Under the pieces are notes generated by a model. That model made no database searches, was not told the origin of the DNA, and worked only from the letters and a program-made list of their open reading frames with translations. A stretch of DNA of 64,000 bases from Cyanidiococcus yangmingshanensis (taxonomy: Eukaryota > Rhodophyta > Bangiophyceae > Cyanidiales > Cyanidiaceae), in NCBI GenBank assembly GCA_013995675.1, contig VWRR01000009.1, positions 574,308-638,307 of the forward strand, given 5' to 3'. Shown in pieces: positions 62,196 to 64,000 of the stretch. A program made the translations under genes and the position numbers. Within the stretch, counting starts at the first letter, position 1, and each line of letters opens with the position of its first letter.

Positions 62196-62462
62196 GGCAG
62201 CCAAGCATCGCCGTCGAGGGCGGTGTCAGCGCGCGCCGACAGTGGGGCCGAGTATAGCGCGATCGCCGACTGCACGTTTTCTCTCGCCAGCAGCTTGAGG
62301 GCGCATTCCCATTGTTTCTCTTGCTTCTGGGGAGATGGTTTCCTCTTATTTCTGCATTATTGGGTCCAGGCAAATCGCTCTCGTTGTTGGTGGATGGTGA
62401 TCGTGTTCACACCAGGTAGCAGTCAGTATGTACGCCAAGCTACACCGCGGTGCTTCCAGAGT

Positions 62463-62512
62463 CTGTAGAGCCTCCAGTGTCTCCATAGCTTCCAATGCCT
62501 GTAGAGCCTCCA
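62463..62512. repeat. Short direct repeat, 36-bp spacing
   Basis: CTGTAGAGCCTCCA occurs at 62463 and again at 62499, with related CTCCA/TTCCA words between. Confidence 0.55.
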
Positions 62513-64000
62513 AAAACTGTACAGCGTGAGGTGCTCATTACTGCAAGGCGGTTGTTATGACTGCATTACGAATCGTTTTTTCTGCTGATTCGCAGAGTTT
62601 ATTCCCACTGGTTTGGAATCGGTTGCCTAGCTTCCCAGTTCTTTTAGAAGATCCTATACAGTATCTTTTGATTGTCGCCAACTGTGAGATCGGACCATGC
62701 AGCAGGTCCCACTGCGGAGCGGAAACTCAGTCCTACGGCGGGCGCGCGCCATGACAAACAGCTCATATGGAGGAGCGAGAGTCCGATACCAGGGAGATCG
62801 GTCATTCAGTGTGGTCCCGGCCGCCGCCCTTGTCTGGTGTCTCGCCAGTCCAGAACAGTATAGATGCCTGGCCCAGTAGGTTTTGTTTTTCCTGCAGAAA
62901 TACGGTCGGTATGTTTCATACAGTAAAATCGTTCAAGGTCTCCTCTGTGTGTTCTTGGCATTGGCTCATACTAGCATCGATCTTGACGACAGCCATCGTC
63001 GTCAATGGAACCGTCGCACTTTGGCGTGTCAACATGATCGGTGATCCATGAATCTGGAGGGAAACTGCTGGCGCTGGCGCCTCGGGGATCGAGCGACGAT
63101 TGCGCCGCGAATCGGGGTCGGACCTCCGAATGGGCAGCTGGCGCCACTCGGTCCGTCTGTCGTAGAGCGTTGGGGCTCTGGCGCGCTGTTCCGCTAGAAG
63201 CGGCGGCGCATCGATTGCGCGTGCGGGCGGTGGCGTGCAATCGCTCGAACGCTCGGTGGCGTCCGCTGGCGTTCGCTGGCGTCCGCGTGCGGCGTCGCAG
63301 CGTCTGTCCATTTTCGGTCCGGCAAAAGCGTGCGTGCGCCTGCGCCTAGGCATTGGCGGGAAATGCGCGCCGCCCGCTGGATCTGTCGCGGCCAATTCTG
63401 TGCTGTCCAGTCCAGTGGTAGCCTATGGTGTCGTAGATTGCCGGCCGACCGATGGTGGCCGATGGTGTCCGATGGTGACCGTTTGATCCTGCTCCGTGTC
63501 TCCAATGATTGATTTTCGATCTCCAATCGCCGATATGTTTGTTGTCTGCTCGTATGATAGAGCACTCGCGCGTGGCGATCCATGCCGGAAATCGCTTGAG
63601 TACCATGGATTGATTGGCATGATGAACCGAAGATTGTTTAACAATTTCATCACTAGATTGGTGAGTGTATGCGAAACAAAGACTTAAACGCCCCGCCGCT
63701 GGAGTGCCAAGGCTCGTCCCAGCAACTAGCAGAGAAAGCATCCCCAAGGCATCCCAGGCGGCGCCCTTGAATCGCTTGATGTGCGCCGCCTAGCTCGACG
63801 GGACGGCGCCGCCCGATGCGATGGAGGCGGCGGCGCGCTCAATCGCCGGAACGAATCGCATGGAGCGCAGCGCGGCCGGCGCCAGTGTACCCTTCCTCGA
63901 AAATCGAGTCGATCTGGGTGCGCTATGATCGTCGGCGCCAGCAGGTGGTGACCTATCGAGTCGGGTATCCGTTGATCCGCGGCGATAAAAGAATCTGGAA

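Larger units (their letters stand above)
58205..64000. other. 5.8-kb gene-poor tail of the window
   Basis: No recognisable domain in any frame. Contents are overlapping Arg/Ser-rich frames, a 93-bp tandem duplication (58772-58951), a pentamer-based repeat (62151-62195) and a short direct repeat (62463-62512). No telomere repeat, tRNA or transposase motif was found. It may be intergenic, or hold lineage-specific or decayed genes. Confidence 0.4.

Overview
The window reads as nuclear DNA of a compact, nearly intron-free photosynthetic eukaryote. Single uninterrupted frames encode eukaryote-only proteins: exportin-2, the proteasome receptor Rpn13, V-ATPase subunit E, the LCB1 subunit of serine palmitoyltransferase, a TBC1D23-type protein and an FTR1-type iron permease. 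They sit beside plant/algal-type genes: a PHR2-like photolyase relative, a cyanobacterial-type methyltransferase with a leader, and UDP-rhamnose synthesis genes. A unicellular red alga of the Cyanidioschyzon/Cyanidiales kind is my best guess, from gene content and style only; no search was possible.

Layout. 0-1.2 kb: 3' part of exportin-2 (+). 1.8-2.1 kb: small coiled-coil ORF (-). 2.6-7.9 kb: a very large nuclease-helicase of bacterial TM0106-like architecture (+). 8.3-9.0 kb: Mn-type superoxide dismutase (-), divergent from a PHR2-like gene (+) whose 3' end overlaps a nucleotide-sugar transporter (-). 13.0-14.9 kb: phosphate transporter (+). 17-18 kb: alpha/beta hydrolase (+). 18.6-20.1 kb: pyruvate dehydrogenase E2 (-). 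20.6-21.5 kb: secreted trefoil-like protein (-). 23.4-25.3 kb: LCB1 (+). 27.3-28.7 kb: methyltransferase (-). 31.9-36.2 kb: huge Gly-rich and Ser-Ala/Tyr repeat surface protein (+). 36.6-37.1 kb: YebC/TACO1 fragment. 37.5-40.0 kb: TBC1D23-like (-). 40.4-41.1 kb: V-ATPase E (+). 41.5-44.4 kb: unknown Ser-rich protein (+). 44.5-45.3 kb: small membrane protein (-). 45.6-48.8 kb: UDP-rhamnose gene pair (-). 49.2-50.9 kb: FTR1 iron permease (-) with a 13-copy, 45-bp G-box array upstream. 52.8-53.7 kb: Rpn13 (+). 54.9-55.2 kb: small membrane protein (+). 56.6-58.2 kb: protein O-mannosyltransferase (-). The last 5.8 kb is gene-poor.

Metabolic themes. Cell-surface and secretory chemistry is prominent: nucleotide-sugar transporter, UDP-rhamnose enzymes, O-mannosyltransferase, sphingolipid synthesis, and two secreted or surface proteins rich in Ser/Thr. 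Metal and oxidant handling appears as FTR1 and SOD.

Two points stand out. First, a perfect 45-bp-periodic array of CACGTG motifs lies directly upstream of the iron permease. Second, several genes with conserved families (exportin-2, phosphate transporter, FTR1, the YebC fragment, probably the repeat protein) each carry one apparent single-base frameshift. Assembly indels are the simplest reading, but genuine decay or recoding is not excluded.
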